A DNA stretch of 64,000 nt from positions 76,883,405 to 76,947,404 of the forward strand of contig JAPFBE010000002.1 of assembly GCA_034336665.1 (NCBI GenBank), written 5' to 3'. A model generated the notes under the pieces. That model ran no database searches and was not told the DNA's origin. It saw only the letters and a list, made by a program, of their open reading frames with translations. A program made the position numbers and the translations under genes. The stretch comes from Luscinia megarhynchos (Eukaryota; Chordata; Aves; Passeriformes; Turdidae). Below are positions 37,501 to 49,200 of this stretch, piece after piece. The stretch's first letter is position 1, and each line of letters opens with the position of its first letter.

Positions 37501-40500
37501 CTAATTATCTGTTGTGTTATAAACAATCTTGTTTTGTTTTGTTGTGCTTTTTTTTATAATTGAGCTGTTTTTAATGATTCACAATTAATTACAACAGCTC
37601 TAAATTTTCAATTTAAAGTAGTTTAAATTATTGTCTAGGCTTTTCCCATAGGCAGAGGCATGCTAGTTGCACAGTCCTGGTGAATCAGATTTAATAGGCA
37701 TTTTGAAGCAAGCACAGCTGCAATTATGCCCAGAGAATTTCTGCCAACTTTTTAATAGTCTATTTTTATTGTAAAAGCATCTTTTAAATACCTTTGTTTC
37801 TCCTGGGGTGGAAATTATTGTTATAATGTTCATGCCAAGTTTTAATTTAGTATGCTACCTAGTAATCTATTTTTTATAACATAAAAATCATGTTATAATT
37901 TCAAGAAAATATAGAACTAATACAAGGTAACATGCTGGAAATAGAGGTATTTGTGTTTGCTGTAACACATCCGGCAATTATTATTTTTATGTTACTCCTG
38001 ATATTTTAAAGTGTTATGCAAACATTAAGTGAATCATAAAACCTAAGAACTCATTATTGCTCCGTCCTTATTTTATAAACAGGGAAAAGAGAGCACAGAA
38101 GTGCCCTGCCCATTGCAACAGGGAAACAAAATTAGAACTGTTCCCATCTCTCAGACTCCTCCTGAAAATGCTTTGTGAGTAACAACAATTTGTGAGAAAA
38201 TTGCCTATGATTTTACTTCTGTAATAAGATTTGGACTTCTTCCTTCGTGATGCACAGAAAATACAGAAGATGCTTTTGTTTTATTCGCCATGCTGATAAA
38301 TGTTGTGTATCCAAATTTTGCACCATTTCTCCATTGCAGCTTGGATCCAAATGAATGGTAAGCAGTGCCAGTCACCACATGGTACTTATACCTGTATTTT
38401 CCATCAGACCACGTGATGCATATTAGACTGGTTCTGAAAGCTTCAATTTGTCCATCTGAAGTCTAACCTCCAACAGGAGCAGCTGTCCTGAGTACTTATG
38501 TCCCTATATAGATGCCACTAAAAAGAAAGGAACAGACACAGTAAGAAATAAACTAAAAAGATAATTTTTTTCTTCTTGATTAACAAGAACTAAGGAAAAA
38601 AAAATTAAAATTGATGGAAAAAATGTGAACATATTCATAACAACATCTGAATCATAGAATATTATCTTGCAGTAAAAATGCTATTTAGATGCTTTGCATG
38701 AGACACAAAATAAGTACCTTTGAATTAGGGTGAATTTAATTTCATTTAGTTATCTTTTTCATAGATAAACATGATCCATTGATTCTTCATTCTGAAAATC
38801 ACTCATTTTGTTAAACTAGCTTTAGCAGTATGCTGGGCTGAGGCACCAGTCATACCTTTGATGGTGGCACCACTCTTATTTGGTATGAGTCCAGTGTGAC
38901 ATCACTGATTATTCATATCACTATTTTCATTTTAGATATTTCTCTATTTACCTACATCTCCCTTATTCAGACTGTGCTGATTGTGTATCCCCCAATCTCT
39001 GAAGCAGTATTACAGGAATACGAAAGTATAAAGAAGGGAAAAAAACATTTCCCCAAGAAATCTGTTCCACAGCTCAATTTGTGTCACTAGCATTTTAAAT
39101 ACTTACATACTTCACTAGCATTTTAAATACTTACATTCTTACTTATGTTGCACTTAAATGCATGTGGAGCCAGGTCAGGTTTTAAGATCTCCTCAGCTTT
39201 GTGTTTAATTTGAGCTAGGTATGATTTCCATACCCTACTTTAAGTAAGCAGATAGCTGGAGAATGACAGAGGACACCAAAGCAACAAAGATTATAAATGC
39301 CAAAAAAAAAGTCCTAAAGAAGATATGAATGATTTTCCATGCAGGTCGAGTAGAACAGCATTGGGAGTGCTAAATTTTAGAAACATATCTCTACTGTAAA
39401 AAAATAAAATAGAAGCAATTATAGAATAATTGGTACTATATGACTTGTTAATACTGTTAAAGGTTGGGGTTTTTTTAATTCTTAGTGGTGTGTATTCCCG
39501 CTGGATTGCTTCAGAAGTGCAAAATATATTTATTTAGTCAGAAGGACTCCTGCTAATTGTTCAATGGCTCTTGCTGTGCTGGAGAGATTTTGAATTTATA
39601 TTGTTGCTCTAAATGCAAGGCACTTCTGATTCATTTAACATTGTTTGGACAGCTGTGAAGAGAAATAAAATGGCACAATATTGTTTTCCTGTGCTGCTTT
39701 TGAAGTGACATAATTACTTCAAATATTGCCTGAGATACCCACTGAGACAATCAGGGGATTTAATTTAAAATGAAGCAATATGTATCTCAACACTGAAAGC
39801 AAAATTGTGCACTGCAAAGTGATGGAGGAAGTATTGGAATAGAGATCCCTGCTAAGCACCATGTTATTTACCCACTTGCCAGCCAGAGGTTACATATTTT
39901 GAGATAACTGCTAATTTTTATGTCAGATAGACTATACATTGCCTTAATTCTGTAATTCCCCTTTACAAATGACAGTGGAGATATTTGTGTGCCAATTGAT
40001 TACTGTTTCAATCTTTCACAGAAATGCACTTGTTATCATGAACAACGTGCAGTTATTCCTTCAGAGACATCATTTGTAGGTTGATTGCCTCCTTAATGTC
40101 ATGAAGCAGTATTTTGATTAAAGAGAGAAATGAGAAATTTTATGCTGCTTCCTAATTTTACACCTCTCAGTGTAAATGTGTGTCTTAGCATTACTCTTCA
40201 TTCAGAACAACTGCTAGTTTCCCCAAGCACGAGCTTCACCTCTGAGGCTAATCCTCCAGCCCATGTGTCCAGACCTTGTTCTTTCCTTTATCCATGCATA
40301 ATCCTGCACAACACCAGGTCCATCCTTCACAGCCTTCTTTCTCCCTCATACAGATGCTCTGGTCCCTTTTGCCTTACAAAACCAAACCCAAAAGCTGTGT
40401 GTCTGGACCAGACTGTAAAAGGGCAGTTTGCCTCCTAGCATCTTGGAAGGAACTGTTGAGCTCACAAAATCACTAGGTCCAAGGCAGAGGTTGGATTGCC

Positions 40501-41454
40501 AGTCCAAGGCAGGAGGAGGAGAACTGTGCTCATGCTGTATGAATTAATTTGGGACCCATGGCATGGCTTAAAGTGAGATTTGTATTAGAACTAGCAGTGC
40601 CCTTGCAAACCAGGAGGTCTCCAACACTCTCACAACAGATGCACTGGCATAGATGCAAAGTCTTGGTGAGGAAATACTGCAAAGCAGCTTTACATCTTTC
40701 CATCTTGCATGTCCTTTACACTTGAGCTTGCCTTGTCACTTAAGGCTCCCCTAGCAACATTCAAAGCTTTCTGGGGAGAAAAAGGCTCAGGGCCCACGAG
40801 GTAACTTTGTGGTTTTCATAGATACAATGAGGAGGAAACAAAACCAGAATCTATGACATTTCTGGAATTGTTATGCAGAGGAAAATATCTTAAGGAGAAT
40901 TTTGATAATTTCTAATTTTCATGATTCTTGGCAGTTCTAAAAGACAAACTAAAGATTTTGCATTCACAGCATGGGATGGATGTATCCATTTTCCATAATA
41001 TCCTGTCACCAAGCAGACAAAAGCAGATACTTAGAAGAAGAGAAAAAGAAAAGGTCAAAAATATAATCATGTTTCCTTAGAATATTTTTCTGGCTCTGGA
41101 GACTCCTCGAGTCCAAGATGTTGTCTTTGTAATTAACAGCCCTGATTATTTTTCTTTTGATTTTTTTTTAATCTTTTGGACTCATGTAGATGATTTGCAT
41201 TTGAAAAAAACTGCATTTACCTGCACAATGTGAAAAATCAATTTCTTCCATTTTTTCTGAGTCTGCCATCTGCTTACTTCTGTTAACCTGTAGCTCTTGC
41301 TTTGCCAGAGACGTGAGCAGCCATTCCCCATGTGCATTCCTCTCTGTGCATTTTTTTTAGTGTGGCACTTTTCCTACTCATTCCCAGTTAATGTTTACTT
41401 ATTAAAGGTCATATATTTTCAAAAATACTTCCAGCTTTTGAAAATTTTTAATGT
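34544..41454. other. Unique AT-rich DNA with possible conserved blocks, no transposon seen
   Basis: The first 600 bp are purine-rich on the plus strand. Downstream, 37440-38050 and 39440-39900 are AT-rich with many TAATT and ATTTAAAT-type words, short inverted repeats and few low-complexity runs, a look typical of conserved non-coding elements. The only repeats seen are a 28-bp tandem duplication at 39084 and homopolymer tracts (T10 at 37440). No coding exon is recognisable. Confidence 0.5.
39084..39137. repeat. 28-bp tandem duplication (two copies)
   Basis: The unit beginning tcactagcattttaaatact occurs twice back to back, at 39084-39111 and from 39112. The copies are almost identical over about 26 bp. 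The arrangement is typical of a single recent slippage or duplication event. Confidence 0.92.
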
Positions 41455-41640
41455 ACTATTTTGAACAGTATAGTTTTGAATATGCCTGTCACACTGCTCA
41501 TGATCTTCCCAGTTATATCCTGTATTTTCTGAGACTGGGGGATGAGAACTGCCCACAACAGTTCAAGATGTGACTGAGCCATGGATTTATGCAGCTGGGT
41601 AATGAGATTCTCTGCTTGTTTCAAAGGCTGTTCTGTCTTA
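41455..41640 (-). mobile_element. Decayed CR1/L3-type LINE ORF2 fragment (minus strand)
   Basis: On the minus strand, words such as ctcagtcacatcttgaac and gggcagttctcatccccc match the late ORF2 block of CR1-clade LINEs. That block encodes the histidine-leucine-glutamate-tyrosine ... valine-glutamine-phenylalanine-tryptophan stretch after the RT core. It continues into a diverged counterpart of the lysine-rich segment near 41500. The remnant is short, frameshifted and old. It comes from the same part of the element as the right side of the 9.6-10.8 kb relic, but the two are not close copies. Ends are approximate. Confidence 0.6.
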
Positions 41641-43934
41641 AAACTGATTATCCAGTGTAGCCTTGCCAGCTCCTGTATGCATGTTGTTTGGAGACCTGTA
41701 ATTATGTAAGAGTCTCAGCTTGCATTTATGAGTTGCATAAACAAGTTCCTGTCTTCTGTGACTAGAGAAAATTCTGTGGGAAGTAAAACAAATAACTTTG
41801 AAATTGGGACATAAGAGAAAATAAAGGTTCATTATTTGGGGAGAGGGATTATCCTTACACCTGATTTAATAATTTGAAGATATATATAATATTTTTAATG
41901 CATTTTATTAGCATTGAAAAATTTTTTCCACTTGACATGCAAATTTGATGAGGTGTCCATCTCCTCACCCTGGCTCCATACCTGTCAGGGCCCTCACGTT
42001 CTCCACATAGTCCATGTGCAATCAGACTGTCACTGAGAGATATTCTCACACTTGTGATCTCCCAAATCTGCCCAGAAACAGTTTGAGAGAGCTATGGTAG
42101 AGCTAGGATGGCTCACAAAGGTTCTAGGGCCTGCAGCCTTTAGGCTTTGGTGTCACAGCAGTACCTGGAAAAAAGAGCAGTGACAATAATCTCTCCATAT
42201 GACTCCTCATTTTACTTCTGACAGTGACATGTGAGCAGCCAGAGTCTTTCCTGAGAGCAAAAACCTAGTCCTTCTGATTTTTAAAATTAATTTCTACCTC
42301 CTGCCTATATTATGAGGATCATGTCTGTTTGTTCTAATTCATCAAAGTTAAGGTCAGATAATGATGCTAAACAATACTAGATGAAAGTGCTTTTATCACA
42401 TAATGTACACCTATAGAAGGAAATAAAATGAAGGTAGGGAAGACAGATAAGCAAGGGTTAGAAATAACTCTAGGGAGGGAGCTGGTATTAAAGCAGGGTC
42501 CTTGCCAATAAATGCCAGACAATTTAGTCTGAAGTACTCTTGCTCAGCTGCATAAGGACCCTGCATGATACATGTGAAATGAGAGTGCTAATGTAGCAGG
42601 TACTTATTCTGCAGTCTTGTTCTTCTTCATGGAACTGTAATTAACTGTCTTTTTCAAGGAGTGCAATTACTATTTTTATTTTTACTGACCCTTGAATCCT
42701 ATTCAGACAGATGTAATGCATTTTGGGACTGTTGGTATTACTTACTAGATGCTTAGAAAAATATGAATTAAAAGTAGATATGCTGTTCTATAACTAACTG
42801 AATAAATAAAATGTAGAATGTGCAAAAAAATGTCAAGATTTTGGTTCGCCTTTTCCAACTGCAGTTTCCATTAAGTCTTCTTGGGAATGAAATAGAAGGA
42901 ACTAGAAGGTGAAATGCATATACCTATATGCAAACAGGAACCTTCTAATTTACAACTATGTGGCTGAAAACTGTGAAAACTAACTTAAATTCAGTCCTAT
43001 CATTCCCGTTGGAAACCTCTATTATCTCCTACACTCACATATCTTCTTGTGATGTTGAAACAATCACCTTGAAAGGTAATGGCCATTTGTAAAAATGTTA
43101 GAGCATTATTATCTGGAAGGGCAGAGATTCCGAATTTCCAAAGTAGTGATTGTAAGTTCAAGAGGCTGAACTTCTGGAAAATTGCAAGTCACATTTCCAG
43201 TAGTTTAATTAGAAAAGTTCTTGTGCAATGCTGAAAAATATACCAAAGATGTGCTTCTCCTCTTTTAGACTTTCTGATCATCTTCTTCTTTATAGCTCCA
43301 TTATTGATGATGTCTATAAAAATTGTGTGGTTGTTTGCTGTTTTGGCTTTGGTTTAGTTTGAGTTTTTTCTGGTTTATCTTAATACTTGTTTTCTGTTTT
43401 CAGAATCTCTCTTATCCCCCTTACCATTCTGCAGCAAACTTCTCATCATTTTGGTTGTGTGATCAGACTATAGAAACAGCTCCTACTTAGGCAAAATACT
43501 TTTGAGGAAAGATTCAGATTTCTACAGAATTCACCTTGCTTCACTTGAATTTTTCTTCAACATCACCCTCCTTCCTTAGTACAGCTTGTCCTGGAAACCT
43601 GATAGAGTTAAGCAGAATGATACAGTTAGGTATTCCTTTGATTTTCTTCCCTCCAACAAGATTATGAGGTACCTGTTCTAGGCATACCATTGTTTTAAAG
43701 ACAAGTATTTCACTGCAACTCCATCTTTGAAACAACATTTGTGATGTTTCTTCTTAACAGCAAAGACCAAAACAGCACACACTGGGAAAAGCAATGGAAA
43801 TAATAAATCTGGTTTCTTCTCATGAGCCCTCTTCAGGGACTCATAAAAAATTCTGTTGTTGCTATTAAAGTAGAGTTTAATTATAAGCAGTTTTGCTGCC
43901 TGGAAAGCTAGACAGCATATAGAAAATTCCTAAT
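41641..43934. other. Unique non-coding DNA
   Basis: No gene, tandem repeat or clear transposon is recognisable. The left 150 bp could be further decayed CR1 sequence. The part near 43340-43400 is T/G-rich on the plus strand. Confidence 0.55.
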
Positions 43935-44209
43935 GATGAGGGGCTTACAAGGAGGCTGGAGAGGGACTTTTCACAAGGTGGCTTTAAGATGAAGGAGGGC
44001 AGGGATAGATTAGAATTAAGATTAAATTCTTTACTGTTAAAATGGTGAGACTGCCACAGGTTATCCAGAGAAGTTGCAATGTCTACCCCTGGAGATGTGT
44101 GAGAACAGGCTGGATGGGTCTCTGTGAAAGTTTCCCTGCCCATGGAAAGGGGTTGGAATGAGATAATTTGCCTTCCAGCTCTAGCCATTTTATGATTCTA
44201 TGACTCTGT
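43935..44209 (+). mobile_element. CR1 LINE 3' end, 5'-truncated
   Basis: This is a clear CR1 tail in plus orientation. It starts within the end of ORF2 (ggctggagagggactttt, then agattaaattctttactg), continues through gttatccagagaagttgc and aacaggctggatgggtctct, and ends in the CR1 terminal octamer repeat, ttatgattctatgactctgt. CR1 elements prime at such short 3' repeats and lack poly(A) tails. The copy is non-coding and moderately diverged, with small deletions. A 103-codon minus-strand frame across it is only its antisense. Confidence 0.93.
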
Positions 44210-45499
44210 AAGTGCACTGAAATTCAGGCAGACTATAACTACTGAGGGTGCAGAGTCTCCTCCACTGAGGACCTTATTGACAAATAATATAAGGCACAAA
44301 AAACCTGGTTCTGCCTCAGACTGATAAGCTAAACCACATCATCCCTTCCAGCTTCACTTTCCTAACTAATTTGGTTTAGTCACGTTTCCTAAGTAGATTT
44401 CAAACTTACACAGTCCAGGTAACTTTTATGTGTCCCACAAATGAAGCCTGAATTTTAGGTGTTTTGATTTCCTCTTCTGTAAAATGAAGTATGCAGGCCA
44501 CAGTGACTAACCACTAAAAATAAAAACATTTAAAATAAAGTCTCTTTGTAGTAGAATTTTCAACTATCATATTTCAGATACAGAAAAGTTGATTTCAAAA
44601 TACTTAATGTAAATAATCTTTCAAATGTTACAATTTTATGTCCCACAATTTGTATATTAATTAAAATTATGAGAGGAAATATAAGAGACACATAAACCAC
44701 TGAATTTAAAACATTAATTTATTAAATCCCTTCATTTTAATAGAAGAAGTTCATGAATTAAAGATGGATCATTAACACAAAGGAAACAGGGAATCTTAAA
44801 CTGTCCTTTATTTGTGTTCAAGTGATGCCCTCACTGAAGTCTTGTGACGACATCTGGAACTAACAGGAGTCAGTATGAAATTTGTCCCCAGATTTAGTAT
44901 GTAAATTGAGTATTTTTTGGTGAGGCTCATGCTAACTAGGAAAAGCAAGGCTGAGCATAACCCACTCCAAGGAGCCCCAGCTGCAGAGAATGTGCACTCA
45001 GGTAAATCCAGCTCAGTTCTAGGGGAGCAGGAGAGTGACACCGTGCTTTGGTTTGTCTGAGACACAGGATGGCCACAGAGAGGACAGGATCACAGGTGAC
45101 AGAGCATTCAGGCTGCTCCTGCTCTTCACAGTGCCTCCATCCCTCCTGGTTTCCTTCCTCTCGTGCTGAGATGCAGACAGTCTCCATGGGAACCAGCACC
45201 TTCCCTGTGCCAGAGCCCCAGAGCCAGGGTCGCTGGCTCTGCGCCTGCCTGGGGACCACTGCAAGGCACAGGGGTAAGAAGGGCCCCCTTCCAATATACA
45301 CTGGGGTTTTTTCCAGCCAAGTATTGGAAAATCAAGTTCTTAAAATGGAAATACTAAAAATACTGGGAGCTGTTAATTTTTCAGCTGGAATAAGACTGAC
45401 CAGCTACCTCACCTAGCTTTGGGAAGCAAAGGTCAGTGCTTGACCTAGCAATGGCCTTCCTTCTCCACTTCAATCTACTATGAAAGATTGCATGGCTGG
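44210..45499. other. Unique DNA with a GC-richer patch at 44.94-45.30 kb
   Basis: The left half is AT-rich and featureless. From about 44936 to 45301 the base composition shifts to G+C with several CpGs, and frames of 60-120 codons stay open on both strands. A splice acceptor-like site ending at 45131 and a good donor (g|gtaaga at 45274) bracket 142 bp. I do not recognise the encoded peptide and do not call a gene. Confidence 0.5.
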
Positions 45500-45775
45500 T
45501 GTCTTAGGTTGCAAGATGTGACCAAAATTATGTATTCTATCACCATCTGCTGAAACCAGGTGGGGTAGTGATCCTTATCTCCTTATGTCCTCTGCTGATG
45601 GGCCATCTTTAAAACCAGCTGGGGCAATCATCTTTATGTTTCCACAACCCATCCTCCCTCCAGGAAGATATCATCTGCTGCTGAGCCATTGAGTCCCACT
45701 GCATGACTGATAAAATTACATCATCCCACTGGGAGATGCTCCAGACAGGGGGAGGACCCAAGCCTTTCCAACCTA

Positions 45776-45784
45776 GATAAAAAC
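45776..45784 (+). promoter_or_regulatory. TATA-like element of the LTR
   Basis: The word gataaaaac lies in the middle of the LTR, about 310 bp upstream of the AGTAAA poly(A) signal. This position fits the U3 core promoter. The match to TATAAA is imperfect. Confidence 0.5.
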
Positions 45785-46086
45785 TGAGATTTTGGACACC
45801 AAAGAAACATCTTTTCCACTGGATCCCAGAGGAAAAGGGAGACTTTTCCACTTCATCACTGGGTCTCCAGAGGAAAACTGCACCTTCTACAGGAGTTCTA
45901 CTTCAGCTGAACCACATCTACCACTGCAGGAGGACTGTAGCCACCATTTAATGGGACTGCTACCAGCACCCTGACTGACAGGGTGTCAGGTTGTATTCTG
46001 ACTCAGTCAGTGTGTTTTGGGTTGGTTTTTTTTTTGGGAGGGGTGGTTTATTCTTTGTAATACTGTATTTCCACTTTAATTTTCCT

Positions 46087-46092
46087 AGTAAA
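46087..46092 (+). terminator. Poly(A) signal (AGTAAA) of the LTR
   Basis: A variant poly(A) hexamer followed within 25 bp by T-rich sequence (tgttattcctatttccc), in the right place for the R region. Confidence 0.55.
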
Positions 46093-46232
46093 GAACTGTT
46101 ATTCCTATTTCCCATATCTTTGTCTGAGAGCCCCTTAATTTCAAAGTTATAATAATTTGGAGTGAGGAGGTTTACATTCTCCATTTCAAAGAGAGGCTCC
46201 TGCTTTTCTTACCTGTCTTTCAAGCCAAGGCA

Positions 46233-49200
46233 TCTGGACATACATATATTTCTTTCTGAGAAAACCACTTCATCCAGTTGAGACAGTAAGAAGAATATAA
46301 CCACAGGACCTGAAGTTCATGCTCAGAAAAACACTAGACATAAATACAGAGAGGGAGGGAAATGGTCTGGGGTTTTTCTCATTAATTTCATGTGACAAGA
46401 AAACATTTAGTGTGATAGTATCAATTAAAAGAAGACAGATGAAGAAGTTTGTCCTTGTCACAGTCTGCTTCCTTGGGTTGAATACCTAATTTTTTTGCAT
46501 ACTGTTTACCTCTTATCACCTCTCCACAGATCTACCTATGAAAGTGCATCCTATTATGGTAGACATTCAGTGCTCCTGGAGGCTATCCTCCAGGCAGATG
46601 ATGCAGTCCTGGAGTATTGCAGGATGGTTTCCCCATAGAGCACCCTGAACAGCAGAGTGCAGATTTACAATCACAAGACTTTGCACAAGGTAAAGATACA
46701 ATCTTCCAGTATAAAAAAATTGCTTTTGTAGTGTAACAATCTTGAGATCACACTACAAAAAGTTTCATTATCAACAAAACTCTTTAAAAACATACTTACT
46801 GTGTATTCATCCTCTTTGCAGTGATACTGACTTTCAATAGGTCTCATGATTATAAGCAAGCAAAACCTCCATTTTTTCTATTCAGGTTGGGATCCTCTTT
46901 TCACTTGCCATGACAGATATTTACCTAATTAATCTAAGCTTCCTGTCAAACTGTGCTTAATTAATACTGTAACTGACGTTTCTGACTTTAAATAACTCAG
47001 AATAAAGCACAAAAGATCACAATATTCCAGGTCTGTATTATGCCACTTTTTTTTTTAATAATAGCCCTTATGATATAATAGGTAAGAGATTTTTCTCTCC
47101 AGTATCCATAAACAAAAATGCAAAAATATCTATACTGTGCTGAAGCTTTTGTGCTGCTGGAAGTTCTACATGGAGAGAAGGAAAACAAGAAATGAAAATA
47201 ACAGAAATGAAACAACTAACACATATTTCTATCTCTGGCATAAAACATTCAGTTTGCTAGCAAAATAAGCATATATTTGACATAGAGAATCTGAACAATG
47301 CATTTCAATTTTTACCTTCTGTCTTGGAAATACAGTCTTAGCAACATGATTCTTCATTTATAACACTAAATCAGAGTTAATCATTAGTTATAATGTCTTA
47401 AATTTTTAAATACTGTGGTGAAGACAAATTATTTCTACAGAGGTACAAAGTGAAAATCACAAAGAACTTCATTTACTGGTAACACTGCCTGAACTTAAAA
47501 GAGTGGAGGGTTACAAACGTGGTTCAGCCCTGAGAGATGTTTGATAATGTGTGACTGTCTAAAACAGTCTATTTCATTTCTGGACCATCCTGTTAAGTAC
47601 TCAGCCCTGGCTGCAGACTGGTCCTTGCAGAATGCTCAGAAGCACTGACTGGCCCTAGGTGTGCAAGGACATGCCCACAAACTTGTGTCCTCCCTCCTCT
47701 CAGCAGTGGGGCAGCTGCAGCCCCTCAGGCAGGGCTCCTTTAAACATCCCCAAGGGCACCCAGAGCTCCCTTTCAGTGGATTCAGATAACTGCAAGGCAA
47801 ATGACCAAGGGGCAGGAGCACAGGTTGCAGAAGGGTTGAGCTTAGAAAAGGGAGTACCAATTGTGCATGGCCAAATGTCAGCTGGTCCTGTATCTCCACA
47901 TCAAGTTTGAGGGTAAAGGCACTAATCCCTTTAATTACCAACTCTGCCATCCATGAAAAGATCACTATGTTCTGGTAATTGAGCTGCAGTCCAGCAAAAG
48001 TTAACTCTTTTCCCTTGGATAAAAAGTATTGTGGCACATTAAAGGAGGTCCTGATGCTTGCCAAGGCTCTTTCCTGTAAGCACTAGCTTTTGTCTGGAGA
48101 CTGAAACCATGATCCTGTAAAGAGTGAAATGAAAACTGCTGAAGGCTGATAGCTCTTCTGCACAGCCCTTGCAGGATGGCAGTAACACCTTGTTTTTCTT
48201 CTGCCAAAATGACCTGCTGTGACCCATATTCAATGCACGTCTCACAGGACCACCCCAGATGCAGCATTTCCTCCACCAAGGGTTACTGCCTCTGACTCAG
48301 TCGATGACACAGAAAGCTTCAGACACTTGCAAGCAAATTACTTTAAGTACTTTCTGCTGCTAACAGTGGCAGCATGAGGTACCTGAGAGCAGATTTATCT
48401 GAGCTGTGCCTAGTCAGACTCCTGTCTCCATGTGTAACACAAGCTCTAGTGGGGTGAAGGAAATGCTGGGACTGCAAGACAAAAGCATTCACTTCAGTCT
48501 GCAAGGGCTCACTTCCCCTGCTCCTTTCTTCTTCAAATAGCTTAGTGGAGATAATTGCTACTTGCAGTCACTCTCCCTTGTAAATTCATTTTCCTACAAT
48601 CTGTAGCATCCTGTTTCTTTCAGTGTTTGCAAAGATGCTTGTCAGTGGAATAAAACCCCAACCCTGGTATATTACTTGCCTCAGACCCAAATGACATAGA
48701 AAATACACACACTGTCAAAAAATAGCTATGTCAGTGAACAGTTCCCAATTAATCAAACACAAGTGGTAGTCTTTGCCTGGCAATGCTGACTACATGTTTT
48801 TGCTCTCATTAGTCCATGATATTTTGCTGTTGTTTTCACACTGTGAAAATTGCTGTATGAATCCACAGTGGGTCCTCCATCTGGAAATAATATATATTGC
48901 TATGAGTTTCTTGGGAGGAGCAATTATTTGTAGTTTAGTCACACTGTGTCTTTCTAGGGTAAGCAACATGATCTGAGACATTGTTTACAGTATAATCATG
49001 TAATAGAAATAAACCTGGCATGGTATAGTTTTATGCAGATCTGGAAACAAAGATGCTCAATAGTACATGATAGCCACCAAATATGGGGCAAAGGGTGGAA
49101 AAACGGGTGTAAGACAGATATTTGTAGAAAAATTATATTTGAAAACTTTTCTCTCTTTTTACAATTGATTTTACAGTAGCTTACTGTCAGAGACAGAGAT

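Larger units (their letters stand above)
45500..46232 (+). mobile_element. Solo LTR of a songbird-type endogenous retrovirus-like element
   Basis: This is a 733-bp element with TG...CA ends. It starts tgtcttaggttgcaagatg and ends near caagccaaggca. Inside are a TATA-like gataaaaac at 45776-45784, an AGTAAA poly(A) signal at 46087 and a T-tract plus G-rich stretch at 46027-46045. The sequence matches, from memory, an LTR family that is common in songbird genomes and is little diverged here. The flanks gctgg (45495-45499) and tctgg (46233-46237) agree at four of five bases, which would be the 5-bp target-site duplication of an ERV integration. No gag, pol or env sequence adjoins it, so it is a solo LTR. 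Confidence 0.88.

Noticed and set aside
43877..44188. 103-codon minus-strand open frame
   Set aside because: Antisense of the CR1 tail at 43935-44209.
47636..48064. 142-codon minus-strand open frame
   Set aside because: No similarity to a known family and no splice or promoter context. Length is compatible with chance.
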